Notes: generated by a model from the sequence alone, not told the origin. A stretch of DNA of 7,307 bases from Acidobacteriota bacterium (GCA_021810735.1 JAJZIF010000188.1:1-7307), one strand, 5' to 3'; shown: positions 1 through 6,779, numbered from the stretch's first letter. Numbers and translations are program-made.

Positions 1-618
1 AACGATAGGTCGGCCCACTGCTTTCAGCGCCTTATTTTCCGCTGCGTAGGCGCTGCGGTAGGCATCGGCCTGGGTGCCACCCGCGGGCACATAGACGTTG
101 CAGCCGTCCAGCTTCAGATAATCGACACCCCAGGATGCAAACAGTCGAGCATCCTGGAGAAAGTGGTCGTTGCCGCCGCCATCGGGCACGCCGCTGCCGG
201 CGAATTTGCCGCACGTTTCATAGCCCGCGTCCTCGTAGATGCCAAACTTCAGACCCATCGCATGGATAGCCTGTGCGATCGGCTTCATTCCTTCGGGGAA
301 GCGCTGCGGATCGACCTGCAGGTTGCCCTGGGCATCACGATCTTTCTGCATCCAGCAATCGTCGATGGTCACTGTATTGTAGCCGTGCGCGGCGAGGCCG
401 CTCTTCACCAGTTGCTTCGCGTTGGTCAGAATTGTCTGCGCGGTAAAGTCGCACTGATAGTGTGCCCAGTCGTTCCAACCCATCGGTGGAGTAGCGGCTA
501 ACGGCTTGCCATTCGCAGTCTTGGCAAAGCCGGGGATGGCCATGCCGCAAACCAAGGCCAGCAGCAGGGTCATGAGGATGAAAGACGGAAGGCGCAGGCG
601 GGAAGTTCGGACAGGCAT
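1..618 (-). CDS. Secreted GH27 alpha-galactosidase / alpha-N-acetylgalactosaminidase, N-terminal 206 residues (cut by window edge)
   Basis: This is a retaining glycosidase of family GH27 that removes terminal alpha-linked galactose (or GalNAc) from glycans, probably in the periplasm or outside the cell. The ATG at 618-616 has GGGAG at 631-627, 8 nt upstream. Residues 1-32 form a Sec signal peptide: basic start, hydrophobic core around 13-28, likely cleavage after GFA. The (beta/alpha)8 barrel then starts with PPMGWNDW near residue 40. The DDCW motif is at 86-89, GIYEDAGYETC lies near 124-134, and the nucleophile motif YLKLDGC places the catalytic aspartate at D171. Both motifs read like animal GLA/NAGA rather than the KYDNC form common in fungal and plant enzymes. 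The acid/base aspartate and the C-terminal beta domain lie beyond the left edge; GH27 enzymes are commonly about 400 residues or more. The gene follows the GH20 gene by 135 bp on the same strand, with no convincing promoter or terminator between them, so co-transcription is plausible. The family call is firm; the choice between Gal and GalNAc is open. Confidence 0.93.
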   Translation of the reverse strand, partial: MPVRTSRLRLPSFILMTLLLALVCGMAIPGFAKTANGKPLAATPPMGWNDWAHYQCDFTAQTILTNAKQLVKSGLAAHGYNTVTIDDCWMQKDRDAQGNLQVDPQRFPEGMKPIAQAIHAMGLKFGIYEDAGYETCGKFAGSGVPDGGGNDHFLQDARLFASWGVDYLKLDGCNVYVPAGGTQADAYRSAYAAENKALKAVGRPIV

Positions 619-753
619 GTGGATTTCTCCCTTGATAGAGTTGATGCGACCCCAGGTGGTACCCAGGCAGTCAGCTTGGCTTAGGAAGCGGTTGGTCGTC
701 TTTACCCTACGCGCTGTTTTGTAGGATCGGTTTGGAATCGACTGAGTCATCCT

Positions 754-2808
754 CTACTCCGTTCTGGTTGCTTGCACGAGTAATTCAACTGAAGGTGCGA
801 CCATGTCCAACAAGACAGCCTGAGGCTGCTCCGCGGATTTTAGGAGCTCGAGATTGTGCTGACGATCTTGCGCGGCAACGGTTCGATTGTTTTCGAGATC
901 GTCCAGCGCCTGCAGACCGATCGCTGCAACCTGGTTCAAAGTATGCGAGACCGGGACCAATTGCTCAGTTAGCTCGGACTGAACCAGCATGGGTTGTAAC
1001 TGCGCATCGTTATCGCGCCATAGAGTAAGCCATTGTCGAGCCTGCTGCCATTGTTGCGCGGTCGCTTTCCCAGCGGCAATTTGTTGGGCCAGATCGTGAA
1101 ACTTGCGTGCCGTCTCGCTCTCCGGGGGTACCGCGTCGACAAGGCGGTTCAGCGGCGTAAAAGCGGTATACGATCCTCGACCTCCACGCACATACCCCTG
1201 GGGCGGTTGAACGACCGCAGCAAGAACCTTTAAAGGCGCCGGATCGGGATTTCCGCTCATTCTTTGCAGCATCACATTTGTTACAGCCGCAGGATTCAGT
1301 CTGTAATATTCCAGCTTCTGCGAAATCACCGCCAACCGCCGATACATTGAATCGACATCCGTCATCTGCTGCGGCGACCACAACCGTTCGGCGATGGCCG
1401 CCGTGCGTGGCCAAATGCGGCTGTCCATGTTTTCTGGATTGACGAATTCGCTCCACATGGTGGCTTCTCCACCAAGGATGAGTTTCTTCTGCTCTGGAGT
1501 TAGGGTCGCAGCGTCGCCCCCCAGCGGATCGACCAGGTAATGCTCCGCCGCAGGCTGGTTCAAATCAATGTAGTAGCCGGTCGAAAGAATGCCGCGATTG
1601 CCTTGCCGCGCAGCCTGCGCCAGCGAAGCTTGTCCGCGCCACGATTGGATGACTACATCCTTGGGAGTTTCAGGCTGCAATACTTCGTCCCAGCCTTCCA
1701 TGATCTTGTGGTGTTTGGCGACCAGCTTCTGCACTTTGGCGGTGAAATACGCCTGCAGTGCAGCGTTGGTCGCAAGACCATGCGCGCGCATGAAGCTCTG
1801 GATCTGCGGGTTTGCGTTCCACTCCTTCCCATTGCACTCATCGCCGCCGATGTGGAAATACTGATCGGGGAAAAGAGCGGCCATCTCGCCGATAAATACG
1901 TTGAGGAATTTGTAGGTCGAGTCCTTCGTTGGATCCATGGCCGCGCTATGCACGCCCATGTGGATGGCGATATGGTACGGAGCCGGTCCGCTCGCCAGTT
2001 CTGGATAGCCGACGAACCAGGAAGTAGTATGGCAGGGCATATCGAACTCGGGAACCACGCGGATTCCGCGGTCCCGCGCATAGTCGATCACTTCACGAAT
2101 CTGGTCCTGCGTGTAGTAGAGACCGTCCGAGCCTTTTTCCTGCAACAGGGGAAACTTCTTGCTTTCGACGCGGAAACCCTGGTCGTCCGATAAATGCCAG
2201 TGGAAGACATTCAGCTTGACGGCCTCCATGCCATCCAGGTTGCGCTCGATGACGGGGACGGGAATAAAGTGGCGGCTGACATCGATCATCAGGCCCCGCC
2301 ACGGAAAGCGAGGCTGGTCGTCGATCGTGACTACGGGAACGCTGAAGCCCTGCGGCGTCGTCCGCACCAGTTGCAGAAAAGTTTGCAGACCATGCAGCAC
2401 GCCCAGTGGGTTCGCGGCATTCAGCCGCACTTGCGTGGGAGTAACTTCCAGGTGATAGGACTCATCCTCTCCCAATTGCTGCACCGGATCGCTGGAACCG
2501 GCGGTCTGGATGATAAAGTCCGGTTGGTAGAACTGCGCTCGGCGCCATAGCGGAATGCCTGTTTCGCGCGAAAGTGTATCCAGAAAGCGCTGACGCGCGC
2601 GCTCCAGGCGCGGCTCCGTATTGCCTTGCAGCGCAATGCCGAAATTTCCATCGATCATGAATTGACCTTGGCCCTGCACAGCGTGCGCGGGAAGCGGCAT
2701 GATCGGTAACTCGGCGGCCGTTTGCGCACGACTTTCGTGGGGAAGGGCGAGAAGGCAACAGGCAAGAAAAAGAAGACATCCGGAGCGCGCGGAATTAAGT
2801 TGTATCAT
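754..2808 (-). CDS. Secreted GH20 beta-N-acetylhexosaminidase
   Basis: This 684-residue exo-enzyme releases terminal beta-linked GlcNAc or GalNAc by substrate-assisted catalysis. The ATG at 2808 is chosen because GAGGTG (2819-2814) lies 5 nt upstream; a TTG six codons earlier has no such support. Residues 1-28 form a signal peptide with likely cleavage at SRA|Q. An N-terminal GH20b-type alpha/beta domain covers about 30-160. The catalytic barrel begins at PRFPWRGLMIDVSRHF (about 166-181). Visible motifs are FHWHLSDDQGFR (202-213), VVPEFDMPCH (251-260), HIGGDE (319-324, with the catalytic D323-E324 pair), MEGWDE (W373), IQSWRG (W390), a GYY motif (Y412/Y413, expected to hold the transition-state tyrosine) and MWSE (W452, E454). 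All expected catalytic features are intact. Beyond about residue 490 lies a tail of roughly 190 residues, rich in Ala, Gln and Leu and probably helical, with no domain recognised. No good lipobox precedes the cysteines at 11, 17 and 18. The gene lies between the receptor and the GH27 gene on the same strand. Confidence 0.96.
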   Translation of the reverse strand: MIQLNSARSGCLLFLACCLLALPHESRAQTAAELPIMPLPAHAVQGQGQFMIDGNFGIALQGNTEPRLERARQRFLDTLSRETGIPLWRRAQFYQPDFIIQTAGSSDPVQQLGEDESYHLEVTPTQVRLNAANPLGVLHGLQTFLQLVRTTPQGFSVPVVTIDDQPRFPWRGLMIDVSRHFIPVPVIERNLDGMEAVKLNVFHWHLSDDQGFRVESKKFPLLQEKGSDGLYYTQDQIREVIDYARDRGIRVVPEFDMPCHTTSWFVGYPELASGPAPYHIAIHMGVHSAAMDPTKDSTYKFLNVFIGEMAALFPDQYFHIGGDECNGKEWNANPQIQSFMRAHGLATNAALQAYFTAKVQKLVAKHHKIMEGWDEVLQPETPKDVVIQSWRGQASLAQAARQGNRGILSTGYYIDLNQPAAEHYLVDPLGGDAATLTPEQKKLILGGEATMWSEFVNPENMDSRIWPRTAAIAERLWSPQQMTDVDSMYRRLAVISQKLEYYRLNPAAVTNVMLQRMSGNPDPAPLKVLAAVVQPPQGYVRGGRGSYTAFTPLNRLVDAVPPESETARKFHDLAQQIAAGKATAQQWQQARQWLTLWRDNDAQLQPMLVQSELTEQLVPVSHTLNQVAAIGLQALDDLENNRTVAAQDRQHNLELLKSAEQPQAVLLDMVAPSVELLVQATRTE

Positions 2809-2846
2809 GACAACACCTCGAAGCAACTGCCGTAGGTTGAGACTCG

Positions 2847-2902
2847 CGTAACCAACATATCATTGCGTTCCCATGGTTGTGGCTCACATGCTGTTGGTTG
2901 CG
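2847..2902. repeat. Inverted repeat upstream of GH20 gene, possible operator
   Basis: The arms are CGTAACCAACA (2847-2857) and TGTTGGTTGCG (2892-2902). They are complementary over 10 of 11 positions, including an uninterrupted 8-bp core AACCAACA/TGTTGGTT, and are separated by 34 nt. The near arm lies about 38 nt before the GH20 ATG, a reasonable place for a transcription-factor site or a leader stem-loop. No family of regulator is recognised, and an 8-bp core can occur by chance. Confidence 0.3.
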
Positions 2903-3032
2903 ATATCAGGGTCAATCCGGCCATGGCTACGCTGGAGACATGGCCAGAATCGGAAGCGCAGTTTCCAGCGAAAGCAAGAGACCGGGCGAATAACTTTCCG
3001 CGATCGATCCATGAAATCAATGGCTCGTCAAA

Positions 3033-3073
3033 ACAGAAGATTCAGAGACGGAATGCGCCCCTGAATCTTCTGT
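3033..3073 (-). terminator. Perfect 13-bp stem-loop after receptor gene, probable terminator
   Basis: ACAGAAGATTCAG (3033-3045) and CTGAATCTTCTGT (3061-3073) are perfectly complementary, with a 15-nt loop. In the minus-strand transcript the hairpin begins about 44 nt after the receptor stop codon and is followed by a short T run (TTTT, one T inside the stem, then G). The stem is long but only 5 of 13 pairs are G-C and the T run is short, so it may be a weak or partial terminator, or a 3' stabilising structure that lets some transcripts continue into GH20. Confidence 0.55.
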
Positions 3074-3084
3074 CGTACATTCCG
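3049..3084 (-). other. Second pairing that competes with the terminator-like hairpin
   Basis: CGGAATG (3049-3055), inside the loop of the 13-bp hairpin, is perfectly complementary to CATTCCG (3078-3084) just outside it. In the minus-strand RNA the 3084-3078 segment is made first and could pair with 3055-3049 before the 3' arm of the larger hairpin emerges. The two pairings interlock. A full pseudoknot looks strained, because a 4-nt linker would have to span a 13-bp stem, so alternative folds are more likely. The function is unknown. Confidence 0.35.
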
Positions 3085-3116
3085 CGTTTAGGACAGTGCG
3101 CATCGCAAAAGGCTTT

Positions 3117-6100
3117 CTAGAATGTGAAGGCCCCTTGAAATGTGATCTGTCGTGGCGTTGCGCGTTCGAGCGAACTGAAAACGCCCAGTTGGGAAGTGTA
3201 TTGGTTACCGCCCGGCACCGAGATGTTTCCGCTCGGCGGCAGGAATTCAGGGTGATTGAGCAGATTCGATATCTGAGTTGTAAAGTGGAAATTCACGCGA
3301 TGGGTAATAGGAATAACTTTCAAAATTCCCAGGTGCGTCACGTATAAATGCTGGCTCTCAAGACTGTTCGGCTTCGCATTGCCGAAGGTACCATTCTGAG
3401 GAACCGCGAATGCGGCATCGTTGAATGCATCCAGGGTTCCTTTTCCGTTCGGGAAGGAATACGGGTTGCCTACTAGATCGGGTAGCCCGCCAAAGGTTCC
3501 TGTGTTCGACGGGTCGGATCCGGAATACAACGGCGAATACCAGATTCCAGAACCCAGATAGGTGAGAGAGGTAAGCACCCAGCCACCCGCTACTTTCTCG
3601 ACCAACGGCGAAGGAGTCGACAAATATCGTTGCCCTGTGCCGAAAGGTAAAGTCCAGGATGCGGTGATGGACGCGTAGTGTCGCATGGTTGGTCCATCAT
3701 TTTCCCAACCGTGACCGAGCACATTGTAAGGGTTCTCGGTATCCAGGTAGTTTTCGACGCTTCGCTGGAAACTGTAGTTTGCATCGAAGGTCAGATTGCC
3801 CGCGCGCCGTATGGCTTCGAACTGAAGGCTATCGAATTGGGCGCCTCCATTGTAGTAAGTCTGGTATGCCTGGAAGAACTGTGGATAGGGCAATTCGCTC
3901 GAAGTAAACGGCGTCGTGCTCGGATGAGGCAGGTCTATGTTGACCAAATAGTTCAGCCCCGAACTCCGGGAGCCCACGTAGGAAGCACGCAGGCCAATGT
4001 TGCTGATCTGCCTTTCATAACTGGCGCTAAACTGCTGAATCCTTCCCAGGCTGGACTGTCTGGGATACCCGTACACAGTCTGGCTGGGAACGGAGGCGAA
4101 CGAGGTGCTCGCCGGGTAGGGATCGGGAAATTGAAACAGTGGTGCTTGCCCTGTGTTCACCACGTTGAGATAGTTTTGACTGATGGAAAATGGCCCGGTC
4201 GAGCCTAGCTGTGGATTGATCAGCTCGAAAGGGTTGTAACTGCCCTGGCCGTTGGGTCCAATATCTCCATCCAGGCGCGCGGTATAGATTCCATAACCGC
4301 CGCGAATCACGGAGTTTTCGCTGAGCCGGTAGGCGGCGCCAATACGCGGGGCGAAGTTCGTTTTGTCGCTGATGGCCTGCACCGCTCCGGCAACGACGGT
4401 GATATTGGAAGGATACAGCGGGCTGACCTTGGAGACTGCCGCTGGATCGACGATCACATCGCCCGTAGCTGGGTCAAAGTTGTACATCAGGTGGTCGGGA
4501 GAGTAGGGCGTTCCGTAGTAGTCCCACCGAAGCCCGTAGTTGAGCGTCAGCCGCTTGCTTACCTGATAGTCGTCTTGGGCGAAAATACCCATGTCGCCAA
4601 CATACTGGTAGCGGGTCGGCAGTGGGGTTGTACGTGCGCTCGACTGTGGGATACCGAGCAGGAAATCCGCATACGCGTTGCCCGTCGTCGACGAATTGCT
4701 GGTAATAGACCCATCGAAGTTGAACGTGCCGTAATCGTTCACAAAGCCATAGCCGTTCTTGTAACGCTGGACAAGGAAACCGAATTTCCAGACATGGCGT
4801 CCAACCTGCCAATCCGCGGAATCTGTCACAGTGACCAGCCGGTCATCCATCTTCAGTCCGCCGGGAACGTCGGCGATTCCCTGCAAGCCGCTAATGTTGA
4901 TTGTGGGAAGTCCTTGGCCTGTCGAGTCGCTTGGGTTAGCCCCTTGCAAGCCCACGGCTGTAAGTACGGCAGCGCCGTTCGGCGGTGTCTGGCCCCTTTC
5001 CGATTGACCGTCATCCATGTAGTCGTATTCCAAGCCGAGCCTGAAGTTGTTGTCCAGGTGTGGAGAAAAAATGTGAGTATCGCCCATCGCCCACTGCTGC
5101 TGCTTGCGCACGCGCGTCCAGACGGACGACGGAACACCATCGTTCAGCACATATGGAGTAATTCGATCCAGCCATCTGACAAACACCGTATTATTCTTTG
5201 TGAAGTTGTAGTCGACGCGCCCCATGGGCCAGTCTCCCTTGTACAAATCGCTGTTGAAGGGAAATACGAATGGATAGTTATTGACGGGTGGCAGGCCGGC
5301 ATAAGCCCCTGTGGGTGTCGGATAGAATTTGTTCTGGATGGCCAGTGACACGGGGCTGATACGATTTTGAGGAATGGTGTTGTTTGGAAATGGCAGACCG
5401 GTCTGGGGGTCAATGATAACCTGCGAATTTTGCGAAAACACTCCCTGGCGCCATGCAGGCGTAGGAATACTGATGAGATAGGGCGTGCCCAGAGGAATGC
5501 GCTGCGCGAACCACTCTCCATAGAAAAATGCCTTGTTTTTATAGATCGGCCCGCCTACTCCGATGTTCCATTCGTGCTGGATATACGGGGTCTTGGGCGG
5601 AGGGAAATACTCGGAGGCGTCGAGTACGGAATCGTAAATCTTGTAACTCGCCACGCCGTGAATGTCATTCGTGCCGCGATGCGTGATAAGAGTAATATCC
5701 GCGGGCACCGCGCTTTCCGCTGGGGCGTTGGACGTCGTGACCGAGGCTTCATCGAAGAAATTGGAGTTGTTATTTTGCTCGCCCTGCAGATCGTTGGGAA
5801 TTCCGTCGAAAATCTGGGATTCATCAGTCTGCTGCTGACCATTCATTACTGGAAAGCCCCCGAAGCCTCCCTGCACACCGGATGCCGTTGTCAGCAATGA
5901 GTACATGCTTGGGTAGATATTGACCAGAGGCGTACGGTCGTTCTGTTTCGCGCTAAATGTCGTAGAGATCGCTGCCGTCTCCGTGTTCATCACAGCCGCC
6001 CCAGCCGAGACAACCACTTGCGTCGCGGTTGCGCCGACCGCCAAGGTCGGATCCACCCGCCGAACCTGCCCTGGATCCAGCAGGATGTTCTCGGCATCAA

Positions 6101-6437
6101 AGGACTTGAAGCCTGGCTGGTCGCAGTGGAGCGTGTAGGTTCCTGGCTGCAGTTCGTCGAATTCATAGTCGCCGGATGCAGAGGACACGGCTTGTCGAAC
6201 GACTCGCCCTGTAGCTGGCTCGGACAGGGTTACCTTTGCGCCGACGATACTGGCGCCGGAGTTGTCCTTCACAGTACCTCGTAGGGTAGCGCTGACCATC
6301 TGGGCGAAACCTTGCTGTATAGTCAGCCCGCAAGCCAGTAAAAGAGTGAACACTATCGCGAAGCACGAACGGCAAAACAGCCGCCTGGAACTTCCGAGTA
6401 CTGTTGAACAACTGGCCTTCTCAGTGAATCGCCTCAT
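3117..6437 (-). CDS. Oar-like TonB-dependent outer-membrane receptor with carboxypeptidase-regulatory-like domain
   Basis: This 1106-residue outer-membrane transporter probably takes up oligosaccharides using energy from TonB/ExbBD. The ATG at 6437 has GAGGGG (6449-6444) 6 nt upstream. A long signal peptide ends around GFAQ (A45|Q46), after a basic n-region of about 25 residues and the hydrophobic stretch CFAIVFTLLLACGLTI. A CarboxypepD_reg-like beta-sandwich domain covers about 48-135 (LRGTVKDNSGASIVGAKVTL, GDYEFDELQPGTYTL). The plug follows at roughly 140-260 and contains DGIPN near 211 and ITHRGTNDIHG near 251. The rest is a large beta barrel rich in aromatic and Gly/Asn residues. The chain ends in phenylalanine (TFQGAFTF), as expected for the C-terminal beta-signal read by BamA. 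Length and layout match the receptors expanded in Acidobacteriota, which lack SusD partners. No clear TonB box was identified. The ligand cannot be read from the sequence; the adjacent GH20 and GH27 genes suggest an amino-sugar/galactose-bearing glycan. It is first in its strand's cluster, behind a consensus promoter. Confidence 0.93.
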   Translation of the reverse strand: MRRFTEKASCSTVLGSSRRLFCRSCFAIVFTLLLACGLTIQQGFAQMVSATLRGTVKDNSGASIVGAKVTLSEPATGRVVRQAVSSASGDYEFDELQPGTYTLHCDQPGFKSFDAENILLDPGQVRRVDPTLAVGATATQVVVSAGAAVMNTETAAISTTFSAKQNDRTPLVNIYPSMYSLLTTASGVQGGFGGFPVMNGQQQTDESQIFDGIPNDLQGEQNNNSNFFDEASVTTSNAPAESAVPADITLITHRGTNDIHGVASYKIYDSVLDASEYFPPPKTPYIQHEWNIGVGGPIYKNKAFFYGEWFAQRIPLGTPYLISIPTPAWRQGVFSQNSQVIIDPQTGLPFPNNTIPQNRISPVSLAIQNKFYPTPTGAYAGLPPVNNYPFVFPFNSDLYKGDWPMGRVDYNFTKNNTVFVRWLDRITPYVLNDGVPSSVWTRVRKQQQWAMGDTHIFSPHLDNNFRLGLEYDYMDDGQSERGQTPPNGAAVLTAVGLQGANPSDSTGQGLPTINISGLQGIADVPGGLKMDDRLVTVTDSADWQVGRHVWKFGFLVQRYKNGYGFVNDYGTFNFDGSITSNSSTTGNAYADFLLGIPQSSARTTPLPTRYQYVGDMGIFAQDDYQVSKRLTLNYGLRWDYYGTPYSPDHLMYNFDPATGDVIVDPAAVSKVSPLYPSNITVVAGAVQAISDKTNFAPRIGAAYRLSENSVIRGGYGIYTARLDGDIGPNGQGSYNPFELINPQLGSTGPFSISQNYLNVVNTGQAPLFQFPDPYPASTSFASVPSQTVYGYPRQSSLGRIQQFSASYERQISNIGLRASYVGSRSSGLNYLVNIDLPHPSTTPFTSSELPYPQFFQAYQTYYNGGAQFDSLQFEAIRRAGNLTFDANYSFQRSVENYLDTENPYNVLGHGWENDGPTMRHYASITASWTLPFGTGQRYLSTPSPLVEKVAGGWVLTSLTYLGSGIWYSPLYSGSDPSNTGTFGGLPDLVGNPYSFPNGKGTLDAFNDAAFAVPQNGTFGNAKPNSLESQHLYVTHLGILKVIPITHRVNFHFTTQISNLLNHPEFLPPSGNISVPGGNQYTSQLGVFSSLERATPRQITFQGAFTF

Positions 6438-6443
6438 ACATCA

Positions 6444-6449
6444 CCCCTC
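6444..6449 (-). promoter_or_regulatory. Ribosome-binding site of receptor gene
   Basis: On the minus strand GAGGGG lies 6 nt before the receptor ATG. The innermost ATTAACT motif (6450-6456) directly abuts it, so a protein or RNA structure on that motif could also affect translation. Confidence 0.75.
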
Positions 6450-6508
6450 ATTAACTTTGCTTATGTATTCCGTGGTTTTTGAGTTAATAGCTTCGTTTTG
6501 CAGCTAAT
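6450..6508. repeat. Three copies of ATTARCT motif in receptor leader, candidate operators
   Basis: On the plus strand, ATTAACT sits at 6450-6456 and its complement forms AGTTAAT at 6482-6488 and AGCTAAT at 6502-6508. The two same-oriented copies are exactly 20 bp apart and the inverted copy is centred 32 bp from the middle one. This is close to two and three helical turns, which would put all three on one DNA face. The outermost copy covers the predicted transcription start. That arrangement suits a repressor, but the motif is short and AT-rich and no regulator gene lies in the window. Confidence 0.4.
6488..6506 (-). other. Hairpin at predicted 5' end of receptor mRNA
   Basis: TAGCT (6488-6492) and AGCTA (6502-6506) are complementary across a 9-nt loop. 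With transcription starting near 6508, the stem would begin about two nucleotides from the 5' end of the RNA, where hairpins are known to protect against 5'-dependent decay. Only five pairs form, so it may simply reflect the overlapping motif copies. Confidence 0.35.
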
Positions 6509-6514
6509 GGGCGG

Positions 6515-6542
6515 ATTATATCAATCTCAAGAAGCATGTCAA
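6515..6542 (-). promoter_or_regulatory. Consensus sigma70-type promoter for receptor gene
   Basis: On the minus strand TTGACA (6542-6537) and TATAAT (6520-6515) both match the housekeeping consensus at all six positions and are separated by 16 bp. The expected start is near 6508, giving a leader of about 70 nt before the receptor ATG. Such a perfect match usually means high intrinsic strength, so expression is probably held down by a repressor or a post-transcriptional step. Confidence 0.85.
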
Positions 6543-6609
6543 GAAATAAATCGAATGCATTTTTTCAGGAAAATGATAGGTTCCAACCTCGCCATCGGCG
6601 GGAGAGCCA

Positions 6610-6630
6610 CGCTGTCTGCTTGCGACAGCG
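6610..6630. other. 7-bp GC-rich stem-loop in divergent region
   Basis: CGCTGTC (6610-6616) and GACAGCG (6624-6630) are perfectly complementary with a 7-nt loop. It lies about 150 nt before the dehydrogenase start and about 70 bp behind the receptor promoter. There is no T run on either side, so it is not a typical intrinsic terminator. It could be a protein site or a leader hairpin of the dehydrogenase mRNA. Confidence 0.4.
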
Positions 6631-6779
6631 GAAGTCTCTGGTGGAAAAGGCACCGAGGAACTACACTTGACGGTCGATACGTGAGAGCGATGGTTTGCGG
6701 AAAACCGAATGCGTTCCCGTCGGGCCTGCGACTTGGGCATGGAAGCTCGGGTTGCGCACCGGGCAAGGAGTGACTGAAA

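Larger units (their letters stand above)
2809..3116. other. Intergenic region between receptor and GH20 genes
   Basis: This 308-bp gap holds a strong stem-loop next to the receptor stop (3033-3073), a competing shorter pairing (3049-3084) and an inverted repeat about 40 nt before the GH20 start (2847-2902), each listed separately. No convincing -35/-10 pair reads towards GH20. The nearest candidates, TTGACC around 2920 and TATGTT around 2855-2860 on the minus strand, lack good partners at usual spacing. The small open frames here show no ribosome-binding site or recognisable protein. Whether GH20 has its own promoter or depends on read-through from the receptor gene cannot be settled by eye. 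Confidence 0.6.
6438..6779. other. Divergent control region between receptor and dehydrogenase genes
   Basis: This 342-bp gap separates divergently transcribed genes. The receptor-proximal half (about 6440-6570) is clearly AT-rich and carries a consensus promoter, motif repeats and a leader hairpin, all reading towards the receptor. The dehydrogenase-proximal half is GC-richer. It has a stem-loop at 6610-6630, a weaker 5-bp hairpin (GGTTT 6692-6696 / AAACC 6702-6706) and TTGACG at 6667-6672, which has no good -10 at 16-18 nt. No convincing promoter for the dehydrogenase was found. Confidence 0.7.

Noticed and set aside
690..700. GGTTGGT before GH27 resembling the arm of the repeat before GH20
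   Set aside because: The shared core is only six or seven bases, without the partner arm, so chance is a sufficient explanation.
706..753. Short hairpins between the GH20 and GH27 genes (CCTAC/GTAGG and AGGAT/ATCCT)
   Set aside because: Stems of only five pairs without T runs; no support as terminators.
1540..2193. 217-codon open frame on the plus strand inside the GH20 gene
   Set aside because: It is fully antisense to the conserved GH20 catalytic domain; nothing in the translation suggests a real protein.
2809..2826. Longer GH20 start at TTG, position 2826
   Set aside because: It would place GAGGTG inside the coding region; the ATG at 2808 has that site at ideal spacing and gives a normal signal peptide.
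2805..3020. 71-codon minus-strand frame whose stop overlaps the GH20 start as ATGA
   Set aside because: The overlap looks like translational coupling, but the frame begins at TTG without a ribosome-binding site, its sequence resembles no protein I know, and GH20 has its own good ribosome-binding site.
4491..5348. 285-codon open frame on the plus strand inside the receptor gene
   Set aside because: It is fully antisense to the receptor barrel, has no recognisable domain, and the receptor frame is unbroken.
6667..6695. TTGACG as a -35 for the dehydrogenase
   Set aside because: The hexamers 16-18 bp downstream share at most two or three bases with TATAAT.
6498..6773. 91-codon plus-strand frame ending just before the dehydrogenase start
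   Set aside because: It starts at TTG within the receptor promoter region, shows no ribosome-binding site or domain, and crosses clear regulatory sequence.
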